Source: Lachnospiraceae bacterium | GTDB lineage: Bacteria > Bacillota > Clostridia > Lachnospirales > Lachnospiraceae | Direction: 5' to 3' | Assembly (NCBI GenBank): GCA_004552595.1 | Contig: SFNX01000048.1 | Span: forward strand, 1 to 12,796 | Length of the DNA: 12,796 nt | The notes under the pieces: model-generated | Databases searched by the model: none | What the model was told of the DNA's origin: nothing | The model's input: only the letters and a program-made list of their open reading frames with translations | Made by a program: the position numbers and the translations under genes | Shown here: positions 7,510-12,796 of the stretch, piece by piece | Layout of the letters: every line of letters begins with the position of its first letter | Position numbering within the stretch: position 1 is the first letter of the stretch

Positions 7510-8538
7510 ATGGGAATGGAATTTGTTAGGCAGCTTCCAAAGCCTGACGATTTTAAAAAGGAATATGCTCTTGCTGATTCACTTAAGGCAGTCAAGGAAG
7601 CGCGGGATAAAGAAATTTCAGATGTATTAACAGGTAAGAGTGACAAGTTCTTAGTAATAATCGGACCTTGTTCTGCTGACAGGGAAGATGCATTGCTCGA
7701 TTACATTTCAAGGCTTGCCAAGGTCAATGAAAAAGTTAAAGATAAGCTTGTCATTATCCCGAGAATTTATACAAATAAGCCGCGTACAACAGGCGAAGGC
7801 TATAAGGGAATCGCGTCACAGCCAAATCCTGAGAAGGAGCCTGACCTTATTAAGGGACTTATCGCAGTCCGCTCAATGCATATGAAGGCACTTGAGGTTT
7901 CGGGAATGACACCGGCTGATGAGATGCTATATCCTGAAAACTATCCGTATCTTGATGATATTCTTTCATATGTAGCAATCGGCGCAAGGTCGGTTGAAGA
8001 CCAGCAGCACAGGCTTACGACATCAGGTTTTGATGTTGCGGCAGGAATGAAGAACCCTACATCCGGCGACTTAACGGTAATGCTTAATTCCGTATATGCT
8101 GCACAGCACGCCCATACATTTACATACAGAGGCTGGGAGGTTAAGACTACCGGAAATCCGCTTGCACACACAGTACTTCGCGGAAGTATCAACGCATACG
8201 GAAGAAGCTTTGCAAACTATCATTACGAGGATTTACAGAGACTTTATGAATTATACGAAGAAAGAGAGCTTCATAACCCGGCAGCAGTTATTGATGCCAA
8301 CCACAATAACTCAGGTAAAAAGTTCAAAGAGCAGGTTCGTATAGTAGGTGAAGTGCTTCACTCAAGAAGGCACAGTGATAACATTAAGAAGTTAGTTAAG
8401 GGTGTTATGATAGAAAGCTACATTGAAGAAGGCTGTCAGAAGATTGGAGAAGGAATATACGGAAAGTCTATTACAGACCCTTGTCTTGGATGGGATGATT
8501 CAGAAAAGCTTATATACTACATTGCAGAAAACTGCTAA
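7510..8538 (+). CDS. aroF: 3-deoxy-7-phosphoheptulonate (DAHP) synthase, type I alpha
   Basis: It condenses phosphoenolpyruvate with erythrose 4-phosphate, the first step of the shikimate pathway to aromatic amino acids. The 342-residue protein is a TIM barrel of the E. coli AroF/G/H type. Visible are IIGPCSAD with metal-ligand Cys C54, PRTTGEGYKG (91-100), GMKNPTSGD with K181, ANHNNS with H265, MIES with E302 and ITDPCLGWDD with D323. These correspond by family alignment to the metal- and substrate-binding residues of AroG (C61, K186, H268, E302, D326). The N-terminal arm (about 1-45) is the segment used for feedback inhibition in AroG. No ACT or chorismate mutase domain is fused, so end-product control, if any, acts through that arm; I cannot tell which amino acid inhibits it. 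AAGGAGG (7498-7504) fixes the ATG at 7510. A strong terminator follows. Confidence 0.95.
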   Translation: MGMEFVRQLPKPDDFKKEYALADSLKAVKEARDKEISDVLTGKSDKFLVIIGPCSADREDALLDYISRLAKVNEKVKDKLVIIPRIYTNKPRTTGEGYKGIASQPNPEKEPDLIKGLIAVRSMHMKALEVSGMTPADEMLYPENYPYLDDILSYVAIGARSVEDQQHRLTTSGFDVAAGMKNPTSGDLTVMLNSVYAAQHAHTFTYRGWEVKTTGNPLAHTVLRGSINAYGRSFANYHYEDLQRLYELYEERELHNPAAVIDANHNNSGKKFKEQVRIVGEVLHSRRHSDNIKKLVKGVMIESYIEEGCQKIGEGIYGKSITDPCLGWDDSEKLIYYIAENC

Positions 8539-8563
8539 ATATTAATCTGATATTTAAAATGGT

Positions 8564-8595
8564 AAGCGCGCGGTATTTAATCCGCGCGCTTTTTT
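8564..8595 (+). terminator. Strong terminator between convergent aroF and ribU
   Basis: AAGCGCGCGG (8564-8573) pairs perfectly with CCGCGCGCTT (8582-8591) around loop TATTTAAT, followed by a T run to 8595. It ends aroF. Read on the minus strand, the same hairpin sits 13 nt after the ribU stop and is followed by ACCATTTTAAA, so it may also serve ribU, though less efficiently. Confidence 0.92.
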
Positions 8596-8607
8596 AGGAA
8601 TTATTCA

Positions 8608-9201
8608 CTAAAACTTCTCGCTTCCTTTAAGGATTGGAGAAAGTCTTTTATAAATTAAAAATGTAATCAATACGCTTATCATTCCCTTTACAAACGTAAA
8701 CGGCATATTAAATATGATAAGACATTTAAGGAGTGAATCAGCTGCAGGAAAAATTGCCTGATAAGCTGCGATGATTGCATCCATTGGCATGAAGTTTGTG
8801 TAAATAGGATATACGATGTAGTAATTAGTAACTATACTTATTACAGCCATAATTGCAGCACCTAAAACTGAGCCGATTAAAGCTCCTTTTTTTGTGTTGT
8901 TTTTCTTATATATCATACCTGCAGTGAATACAAAGGACGCACCCAGAATGAAGTTAGATAACTCGCCAACACCACCTGTTGTAGTCCTCATAAGATGAAG
9001 CAGGTTTTTGATAAGGCAGATTACTACACCCGGAATCGGGCCAAGTGCGAATGAACCGATAAGGGCCGGAAGCTCTGATATGTCCATTTTGATAAATGAT
9101 GGCATGAACGGAACGCTAAAGTCGATATACATAAGTATAAAAGCGATAGCAGAAAGCATGCCTGTGACTGTGATTTTTCTTGTTCTTGATTGTACGTTCA
9201 T
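8608..9201 (-). CDS. ribU: Riboflavin ECF transporter substrate-binding subunit RibU
   Basis: RibU is the membrane S component that binds riboflavin and works with the shared ECF module (EcfA, EcfA', EcfT), which is encoded elsewhere. The 197-residue protein has about five to six hydrophobic segments (near 10-28, 41-68, 83-100, 107-132, 158-184). RibU-type motifs are FIKMDISELPALIG (37-50) and GGVGELSNFILGA (76-88), both near the ligand site in the family. The C-terminus is short and basic before the last residues. Reading on the minus strand, AGGAGG (plus coordinates 9207-9212) lies 5 nt before the ATG at 9201. The upstream FMN riboswitch and terminator independently support the riboflavin assignment: high FMN should stop transcription of the importer. 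The gene is alone on its strand, so it forms a single-gene operon converging on aroF. Confidence 0.95.
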   Translation of the reverse strand: MNVQSRTRKITVTGMLSAIAFILMYIDFSVPFMPSFIKMDISELPALIGSFALGPIPGVVICLIKNLLHLMRTTTGGVGELSNFILGASFVFTAGMIYKKNNTKKGALIGSVLGAAIMAVISIVTNYYIVYPIYTNFMPMDAIIAAYQAIFPAADSLLKCLIIFNMPFTFVKGMISVLITFLIYKRLSPILKGSEKF

Positions 9202-9236
9202 TTTGTCCTCCTAAATTGTCGCGCGGTTTTCAAAAT

Positions 9237-9259
9237 AAAAAAACCCGCGAAAATGCGGG
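9237..9259 (-). terminator. Riboswitch-controlled intrinsic terminator of ribU
   Basis: On the minus strand CCCGC (9259-9255) pairs with GCGGG (9248-9244) around loop ATTTTC, followed by seven Ts (9243-9237) and then ATTTT. It lies between the FMN aptamer and the ribU SD, where the expression platform should be. Confidence 0.88.
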
Positions 9260-9269
9260 GCAAAAAGAT

Positions 9270-9288
9270 ACAGTGATAATGTCACTGT
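9270..9288 (-). promoter_or_regulatory. Linker hairpin in the ribU riboswitch expression platform
   Basis: A perfect 7-bp stem ACAGTGA/TCACTGT with a 5-nt loop sits between aptamer helix P1 and the terminator. It has no T-run of its own. It may be a spacer or pause hairpin that brings the aptamer 5' strand near the terminator. Its function is inferred. Confidence 0.55.
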
Positions 9289-9293
9289 AAAAT

Positions 9294-9412
9294 CTTCTCT
9301 CATCCGGACTATAACCGTCGGTTCCGGAATTACACCGGATCATGAACAGAATCTGTTCTCGTGGACTATACCACCGGTAGGGAATTGACTTAAGTCTCAC
9401 CCAACCCCGAAG
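9294..9412 (-). promoter_or_regulatory. FMN riboswitch (RFN element)
   Basis: Read on the minus strand from 9412, all the conserved RFN blocks occur in order: CTTCGGGG, then GGGTGAGA, AATTCCCTACCGGTGGTA, TAGTCCACGA, the variable hairpin GAACAG-ATT-CTGTTC, then GATCCGGTGTAATTCCGGA, ACCGACGGTTATAGTCCGG and ATGAGAGAAG. CTTC and GAAG at the ends close helix P1. The aptamer binds FMN. Because an intrinsic terminator follows and ribU is the only gene downstream, the expected logic is FMN-bound = termination. Six bases of the aptamer 5' strand (TGGGGC on the plus-strand complement side, 9404-9409) could pair with the terminator 5' arm (9256-9261) to form an antiterminator in the unbound state. Confidence 0.97.
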
Positions 9413-9428
9413 TTTTATTACATTGCAC

Positions 9429-9457
9429 ATAATATTCTCATTTTTAATAGAAGTCAA
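9429..9457 (-). promoter_or_regulatory. Sigma-A promoter of ribU
   Basis: On the minus strand TTGACT (9457-9452), a 17-nt spacer and TATTAT (9434-9429) give a near-consensus housekeeping promoter. The expected start near 9422 is only about 10 nt before the first base of the FMN aptamer, which is typical for riboswitch transcripts. Confidence 0.85.
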
Positions 9458-9473
9458 GAAGAAATGCGTTTTC

Positions 9474-9502
9474 TTTACATTTATCTTTGTATGAAATATA
9501 AT
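9474..9502 (+). promoter_or_regulatory. Sigma-A promoter of the degenerate GGDEF gene
   Basis: TTTACA (9474-9479), 17 nt and a perfect TATAAT (9497-9502). The predicted start near 9509 leaves a leader of only about 14 nt with GGAGGA (9513-9518). Its -35 box is 16 bp from the divergent ribU -35 box, so the two RNA polymerases would compete for adjacent DNA. Confidence 0.82.
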
Positions 9503-9522
9503 AAAGTAATTCGGAGGACTAT

Positions 9523-10383
9523 ATGAATAGCAAAGATATTTCAGGCAAAACACTCGAGGACATTGGTATAAGCGTCCTGTTAATTGCGCTTTTTTCTGCG
9601 ACAATTGTCGATTCATTAGGCGGTGAGTTTCTATTTACCGAGAACCTTGTTATGACAATTGTTACTTTTGTTGCAGTGCTCCTTGCCGCAATCCGTGTAA
9701 CAAATATACCTGCTATAATAGCCGGTATTGCAACCGTAAGTTATATAGCATATAAGCTTTATCAGATGTTTGCACAAGGTGGCATTATTGAAGGACTGTC
9801 GTATTTATGGATTGCGATTCCGGGACTTGCAGTGCTTGGAATGGCACTTTTCAGTAAGGGAATCCAGAGACTTCAGAGAGATAATAATGTATTAAGTAAG
9901 CAGGTTGAAGATCTCATTATGATTGATCCGCTTACAGGCTTTTACAACTTAAGAAGTATGTATATGGATATCCAGACGCAGATTTCATATTCAGAGCGTA
10001 ATAATACATATATCTCACTTATGATAATAAGACCAAGATATCGTAAGGAGTTAAAGGACGTCCTTAAGAAGGAACAGTATGAGAAGGTTATTGTAACATT
10101 CAGTAAGATTGTATACGAAACGGTACGATTAGAGGACAGGGTTTATTCTCTTGACAGTGACGGAACAGTAGGTGTTTTACTTACATGTGACAGACAGGGT
10201 GCCAAGCTTGTTGAGAAGAGAATAAGAACTAAGATTGATAATACAAATGCTTTTGATAATATTGCTCAGAAGCCAATCAGAATGGAAATTCAGTTAGGAT
10301 TCTTAGAATATAAGAAAGAATATAACAGAGATGCAATCAAATTTAAGTCACTTGTCGAAGAAGAGGTTGCATACGATATCTGA
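9523..10383 (+). CDS. Membrane protein with a degenerate (inactive) GGDEF domain
   Basis: A 286-residue protein in two parts. Residues about 12-32, 40-58, 62-82 and 90-110 are four hydrophobic segments with short loops, so no real extracytoplasmic sensor domain. A short basic linker or coiled helix (111-132) leads to a GGDEF-like fold starting at the family's DPLTGFYN (135-142, canonical D-x-LTGL-x-N). The metal-binding Asp after the second strand is missing (LMIIRPRYRKEL, 167-177), and the active-site loop aligned to GGDEF reads DSDGT (211-215) within EDRVYSLDSDGTVGVLL. Both catalytic elements are thus lost, and no RxxD inhibitory site is seen. It should not make cyclic di-GMP; it could be a scaffold or nucleotide sensor. 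It sits upstream of a flagellar cluster but has its own promoter, and no clear terminator follows it. Product name beyond this is unknown. Confidence 0.8.
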   Translation: MNSKDISGKTLEDIGISVLLIALFSATIVDSLGGEFLFTENLVMTIVTFVAVLLAAIRVTNIPAIIAGIATVSYIAYKLYQMFAQGGIIEGLSYLWIAIPGLAVLGMALFSKGIQRLQRDNNVLSKQVEDLIMIDPLTGFYNLRSMYMDIQTQISYSERNNTYISLMIIRPRYRKELKDVLKKEQYEKVIVTFSKIVYETVRLEDRVYSLDSDGTVGVLLTCDRQGAKLVEKRIRTKIDNTNAFDNIAQKPIRMEIQLGFLEYKKEYNRDAIKFKSLVEEEVAYDI

Positions 10384-10473
10384 TATGAGGGCACTTTAAT
10401 ATAGTATTGTTGCACAAAACAGAAGCATAAAACTTATAAAATAGCAACATAACTCCGAAAAGATACGAAAAAT

Positions 10474-10502
10474 TTGACATTGTGACAAAAGTTGCCTAAA
10501 CT
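10474..10502 (+). promoter_or_regulatory. Promoter for the lysine-rich DUF6465-like gene
   Basis: A perfect TTGACA (10474-10479), 17 nt and TAAACT (10497-10502, 4 of 6) form a plausible sigma-A promoter about 70 nt before the start codon. A second perfect TTGACA lies at 10520-10525, but its best -10 candidate, CATAAT (10540-10545), is only 14 nt away, which is too short for a good promoter. The 189-nt gap 10384-10572 holds nothing else I can name. Confidence 0.55.
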
Positions 10503-10572
10503 ACGATTGATGAAATAGATTGACAATTTTTATTTTGCACATAATCGAATGGGAAAGTGAAAGGAGATTATT

Positions 10573-11004
10573 ATGGCAGAAGTTAAGAAAAATGTTGTAG
10601 CTCCGGCTGCTACAGAAGTTAAAAAAGAAGAAGTTAAGAAGGAAGCTCCTAAGGCTGAAGTTAAGAAGGAAGCTCCAAAGAAAGAAGCTCCTAAGAAGGC
10701 AGAAGTTAAGAAGGCAGAAGCTAAGAAGGCACCTGCTAAGAAAGAAGCTCCAAAGAAGGAAGCTCCTAAGAAGGCAGCAGCTAAGAAAGCACCTGCTAAG
10801 AAGGCAGAAGTTAAGGAAACATTCGCTGTTCAGTTCGCAGGTAAGGATTATGCATCAGATGTAATCGTTAAGCTTGTTAAGGATGCTTACAAGGCAACAA
10901 AGAATAAAGCAGCTATCAAGACTCTTAACGTATATGTTAACACAGATGACAGCAGAGCTTACTACGTTATTAACGATGAGTTCCATGGAAGCGTTGAACT
11001 CTAA
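10573..11004 (+). CDS. DUF6465-like protein with a lysine/alanine/proline-rich repeat tail
   Basis: A 143-residue protein with two parts. Residues 1-81 are almost only K, A, E, P and V, with 28 lysines; residues 31-80 are ten consecutive pentapeptides that each begin KK (KKEAP, KKAEV, KKAPA and similar). Residues about 83-143 are a small folded domain with the pattern FAVQFAGKDYASDVIVKLV ... TLNVYVNTDDSRAYYVIN and a GSVEL end, which I recognise from memory as the Lachnospiraceae DUF6465 type, of unknown function. The tail resembles bacterial histone-H1-like and HupB-type tails, which bind DNA or RNA non-specifically; such a role here is inference. There is no signal peptide, so it is cytosolic. 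AAGGAG (10561-10566) lies 6 nt before the ATG, and a strong terminator follows, so it is a single-gene unit, probably well expressed. Confidence 0.85.
   Translation: MAEVKKNVVAPAATEVKKEEVKKEAPKAEVKKEAPKKEAPKKAEVKKAEAKKAPAKKEAPKKEAPKKAAAKKAPAKKAEVKETFAVQFAGKDYASDVIVKLVKDAYKATKNKAAIKTLNVYVNTDDSRAYYVINDEFHGSVEL
10663..10812 (+). repeat. In-frame 15-bp tandem repeats encoding KK-pentapeptides
   Basis: Ten 15-bp units, each starting AAG AAG or AAG AAA, encode the KKxxx repeats of the DUF6465-like protein. Units differ mainly in codons 3-5 (GAAGCTCC, GCAGAAGTT, GCACCTGCT). Unit length is a multiple of three, so gain or loss by slippage would keep the frame. Confidence 0.9.
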
Positions 11005-11025
11005 TCATTAATTTGAATTTAAGAG

Positions 11026-11053
11026 GCACCGGATTTATCCGGTGCTTTTTTTT
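11026..11053 (+). terminator. Intrinsic terminator after the DUF6465-like gene
   Basis: GCACCGGA (11026-11033) pairs perfectly with TCCGGTGC (11038-11045) around loop TTTA, followed by eight Ts (11046-11053). It isolates the flagellar unit that begins downstream. Confidence 0.95.
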
Positions 11054-11086
11054 GCAAAAATAAGAGCAATAAAATCAAATTAGCTA

Positions 11087-11113
11087 TAAAGTTTATTGAT
11101 AAATGACCGATAA
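11087..11113 (+). promoter_or_regulatory. Sigma-28 (SigD/FliA) promoter of flgM
   Basis: TAAAGTTT (11087-11094), 11 nt, then ACCGATAA (11106-11113). The E. coli consensus is TAAAGTTT-N11-GCCGATAA and the B. subtilis SigD consensus is similar, so only one base differs. Transcription should start near 11120. It places flgM under the sigma factor that FlgM itself inhibits, the expected negative feedback for late flagellar genes. Confidence 0.9.
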
Positions 11114-11132
11114 AATAAGTGTAACAGTATAA

Positions 11133-11189
11133 GGCTCACGGAATGAGCCATTTAGTTCAGGGAAGAATTCACATTTCTCCAGGGAAGGA
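11133..11189 (+). promoter_or_regulatory. Structured flgM leader with three A-N-GGA loop motifs (possible CsrA sites)
   Basis: Three short hairpins can be drawn in the leader. The first is GGCTCA/TGAGCC (11133-11138, 11144-11149), with ACGGA at its top. The second is AGTTC/GAATT with one G:T wobble (11154-11158, 11165-11169) and loop AGGGAA. The third is TCC/GGA (11178-11180, 11187-11189), again with loop AGGGAA, abutting the SD (AAAGGTGG, 11190-11197). CAGGGAAG is repeated exactly, 22 nt apart (11158, 11180). The RNA-binding protein CsrA prefers A-N-GGA in loops, often one copy at the SD. The sites are seen; CsrA binding is inference, and the third stem is short. Confidence 0.45.
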
Positions 11190-11203
11190 AAGGTGGCGAG
11201 AAT

Positions 11204-11485
11204 ATGCGTATTGAAGCGTATAACATGGTGTCACAGGTGTATGGCACACAGAAACCACATAAGGCACAGAGCACTTCTAAAGTAAGCAGAATGGACGAAG
11301 TTCAGATCTCCAGCTTTGGTAAGGACTTAGCAGTTGCTAAGCAGGCTGTTAAAAATGCCCCTGATGTGAGAGAGTCAGTTACAGCTCCACTTAAGGAGAG
11401 CATAAATGCAGGCACATATTCTGTGAGTGGTGAAGATTTTGCAAGCAAGCTTCTTGCAAAATACGAGGAGAAGATGGGCTTCTAG
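11204..11485 (+). CDS. flgM: Anti-sigma-28 factor FlgM
   Basis: FlgM binds sigma-28 (SigD) and holds late flagellar genes off until the hook is complete, when in many bacteria it is exported. The 93-residue length is typical. The conserved pattern begins MDEVQISSFGKDL (30-42), then APDVRESVTAPLKESINAG (52-70) and TYSVSGEDFASKLLAKY (71-87); these C-terminal helices bind the sigma factor. Residues 1-28 are likely disordered. AAAGGTGG (11190-11197) precedes the ATG by 6 nt. It is the first gene after a sigma-28 promoter, giving autoregulation, and is followed by flgN and flgK as in the B. subtilis flgM-yvyG-flgK order. The first residues share M-R-I-x-A-x-x-M-x-x-x-x-Y-x-T with the small protein at 5963. 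Confidence 0.94.
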   Translation: MRIEAYNMVSQVYGTQKPHKAQSTSKVSRMDEVQISSFGKDLAVAKQAVKNAPDVRESVTAPLKESINAGTYSVSGEDFASKLLAKYEEKMGF

Positions 11486-11549
11486 GTATATTATCAGAAG
11501 CCCTGCCTTCTGCTAATTGAGGGGCAGACTATTAAAAGGGGGAAGTCAA

Positions 11550-12068
11550 GTGGCAAGCTTAATGGAAGAATTAATGAACACTCTCGAGCTTGAGATTGTT
11601 GAATATAATAAGCTGCTTGAACTCGCAAAGAAAAAGACTCCCGTAATTGTTTCGGGGGATATGGAACAGTTAAGAAAAGTCACGGATGAAGAACAAAGCG
11701 TTGCAGATACGATTGTCGGTCTTGATCAGAAGAGGGAACAGATCACAAAGGACATCGCAAATGTAATTAACAGGGATGTTGAAAGCTTAAAACTGTCTGT
11801 ATTAATAGAGATTCTAAGTAAGCAGCCAAATGAAGCAAGGCGGCTTGCTGACATAAGAGACAGATTAAAGAATGTTGTAGATAGTGTCAAAATGCTTAAC
11901 GATAACAATAAGGAACTTGTTAATCATTCACTTGAAATGGTTGAATTTGACTTAAACCTTATTAAATCGATGAGACAGGCACCGGAAACAAACAATTATG
12001 GCAGGACAGCCATAAATTCCGGAAGTGTTCTTGGAGGTACCAGAGGCGGTTTTGATGCTAAACAGTAG
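11550..12068 (+). CDS. flgN: FlgN-family flagellar export chaperone
   Basis: FlgN keeps the hook-filament junction proteins FlgK and FlgL export-competent in the cytosol and brings them to the flagellar type III gate. The start is taken as GTG at 11550, because AAAAGGGGGAAG (about 11534-11545) stands just before it; the frame is open from 11517 without an SD, and an ATG at 11562 is a less likely alternative. The 172-residue product is almost entirely helical: SLMEELMNTLELEIVEYNKL at the N-terminus, a KREQIT/LSVLIEIL middle and a long coiled-coil (LKNVVDSVKMLNDNNKELV). The C-terminal 30 residues are Gly/Asn/Thr-rich and probably disordered, the client-binding side in the family. Sequence conservation in FlgN is weak, so the call leans on length, helical pattern and its place between flgM and flgK. 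Confidence 0.85.
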   Translation: MASLMEELMNTLELEIVEYNKLLELAKKKTPVIVSGDMEQLRKVTDEEQSVADTIVGLDQKREQITKDIANVINRDVESLKLSVLIEILSKQPNEARRLADIRDRLKNVVDSVKMLNDNNKELVNHSLEMVEFDLNLIKSMRQAPETNNYGRTAINSGSVLGGTRGGFDAKQ

Positions 12069-12086
12069 ATAGAGAGGCTTAATACT

Positions 12087-12796
12087 ATGCCGTTAATGGG
12101 AAGCATATACGTCGGTACATCCGGACTTCAGACAAGTAATAATGCACTTAATACTGCAGCTCATAACTTATCAAATATTGAGACTGCAGGTTATACAAGA
12201 CAGCAGATATTACAGGGAAGTAAATTTTATAACACGATTGGTATTGCATCCGTATCGAATATGCAGGTCGGTATAGGTGTAGACTATACAAAATGTCGTC
12301 AGGTAAGAGATGAATTTCTTGACGCTTCATACAGGAAGGAAAACGGCAGGTCTTCCTTCTATGAGATATGCTCTGAGTCAACACAGGAGATTGAAACACT
12401 CCTTGGAGAGATGGAGGGAGCTTCTTTTAAAGAGTCTTTAGCTAAGCTTTGGACTTCCGTACAGGAGCTTCAGAAAGATCCATCCAGTTCTATTACTCAG
12501 GGCGTTTTTATTGCTACATGTTCACAGTTCCTTGAAAGAGCATCTGCTGTTTCTAAGGGACTTAACGACTATCAGCAAAATTTGAATTCAAGAGTTACAG
12601 GAATGGTAGAGGATATCAACACAATTACCGACCAGATTTTTGAACTCAATAATAAAATACAGAAGGCTGAAATCGGTATCGAGGAGGCTAATGACTATAG
12701 AGATAAGAGAAATTACTTAATCGACCAGCTTTCATCTAAGATTAGCATTAAGACAGTTGAAAATGCGAACGGCGGAGTCGAGATATATGCCGAGGG
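12087..12796 (+). CDS. flgK: Flagellar hook-associated protein 1 FlgK (3' end outside window)
   Basis: FlgK (HAP1) forms the junction between hook and filament outside the cell. The frame opens at ATG 12087, with AGAGAGG (about 12071-12077) upstream, 18 nt after the flgN stop, and runs off the right edge after 236 codons. The N-terminus has the flagellar rod/hook motif SGLQTSNNALNTAAHNLSNI followed by ETAGYTRQQ (about 12-40), used both for export recognition and for the D0 coiled-coil. VGIGVDYTKCRQVRDEFLD and SLAKLWTSVQELQKDPSS are usual FlgK blocks, then a coiled-coil (LNSRVTGMVEDINTITDQI) and DYRDKRNYLIDQLS. Three cysteines (C73, C91, C139 by my count) are present, which is slightly unusual for an extracellular flagellar protein. 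No signal peptide, as expected for type III export. Confidence 0.94.
   Translation, partial: MPLMGSIYVGTSGLQTSNNALNTAAHNLSNIETAGYTRQQILQGSKFYNTIGIASVSNMQVGIGVDYTKCRQVRDEFLDASYRKENGRSSFYEICSESTQEIETLLGEMEGASFKESLAKLWTSVQELQKDPSSSITQGVFIATCSQFLERASAVSKGLNDYQQNLNSRVTGMVEDINTITDQIFELNNKIQKAEIGIEEANDYRDKRNYLIDQLSSKISIKTVENANGGVEIYAE

Noticed and set aside
9230..9616. Minus-strand open frame over the FMN riboswitch region
   Set aside because: The region is explained by the aptamer, terminator and two promoters; the frame reads through structured RNA and lacks a protein-like composition.
10408..10449. TGTTGC...GCAACA inverted repeat after the degenerate GGDEF gene
   Set aside because: Only 6 bp with a 30-nt loop and no T-run; not convincing as a terminator or operator.
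10663..10812. CRISPR or intergenic repeat array
   Set aside because: The repeats are in frame, directly adjacent without spacers, and encode the KK pentapeptides.

Overview
The window looks like ordinary chromosome of a low-to-moderate GC, anaerobic, motile Firmicute, most likely a Lachnospiraceae member (Roseburia/Butyrivibrio/Lachnospira-like). The reasons are clostridial-type Shine-Dalgarno sites (AGGAGG) before most genes, a reverse rubrerythrin, an ECF-type riboflavin transporter under an FMN riboswitch, a lysine-rich DUF6465-like protein and a SigD-type flgM-flgN-flgK cluster. I see no IS element, phage gene, CRISPR array, tRNA or rRNA. Base and codon use look even throughout.

Layout. 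(1) 1-456: the 3' end of dnaJ and its terminator. (2) 537-5886: five tightly spaced plus-strand genes, cysE-mnmA-metG-metN-metI. They link cysteine precursor synthesis, tRNA thiolation, methionyl-tRNA charging and methionine uptake; the gaps are 15, 37, 15 and 0 nt. No metQ (methionine-binding lipoprotein) lies in the window. (3) 5963-6888: an unrecognised 85-aa protein whose N-terminus resembles that of the FlgM encoded further on, then a reverse rubrerythrin and a terminator. (4) 6940-8595: a cytosolic cyclophilin and a type I DAHP synthase, closed by a strong GC-rich hairpin shared with the convergent ribU. (5) 8608-9457, minus strand: ribU with a full FMN riboswitch, an intrinsic terminator and a consensus promoter. 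(6) 9474-10383: a divergently transcribed membrane protein with a degenerate GGDEF domain (DSDGT in place of GGDEF). (7) 10474-11053: the DUF6465-like protein, with a tail of ten KK-initiated pentapeptides, and its terminator. (8) 11087-12796: a near-consensus sigma-28 promoter, a structured leader, then flgM, flgN and the start of flgK, which runs off the window.

No wholly new multi-gene system is evident. The best leads for something undescribed are: three A-N-GGA motifs placed in predicted hairpin loops of the flgM leader, which suggest CsrA-type control; the degenerate GGDEF membrane protein; the periodic, histone-H1-like tail of the DUF6465-like protein; the small FlgM-headed protein; and the cysE-mnmA-metG-metNI operon. 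All calls are from reading the sequence; no database search was possible.
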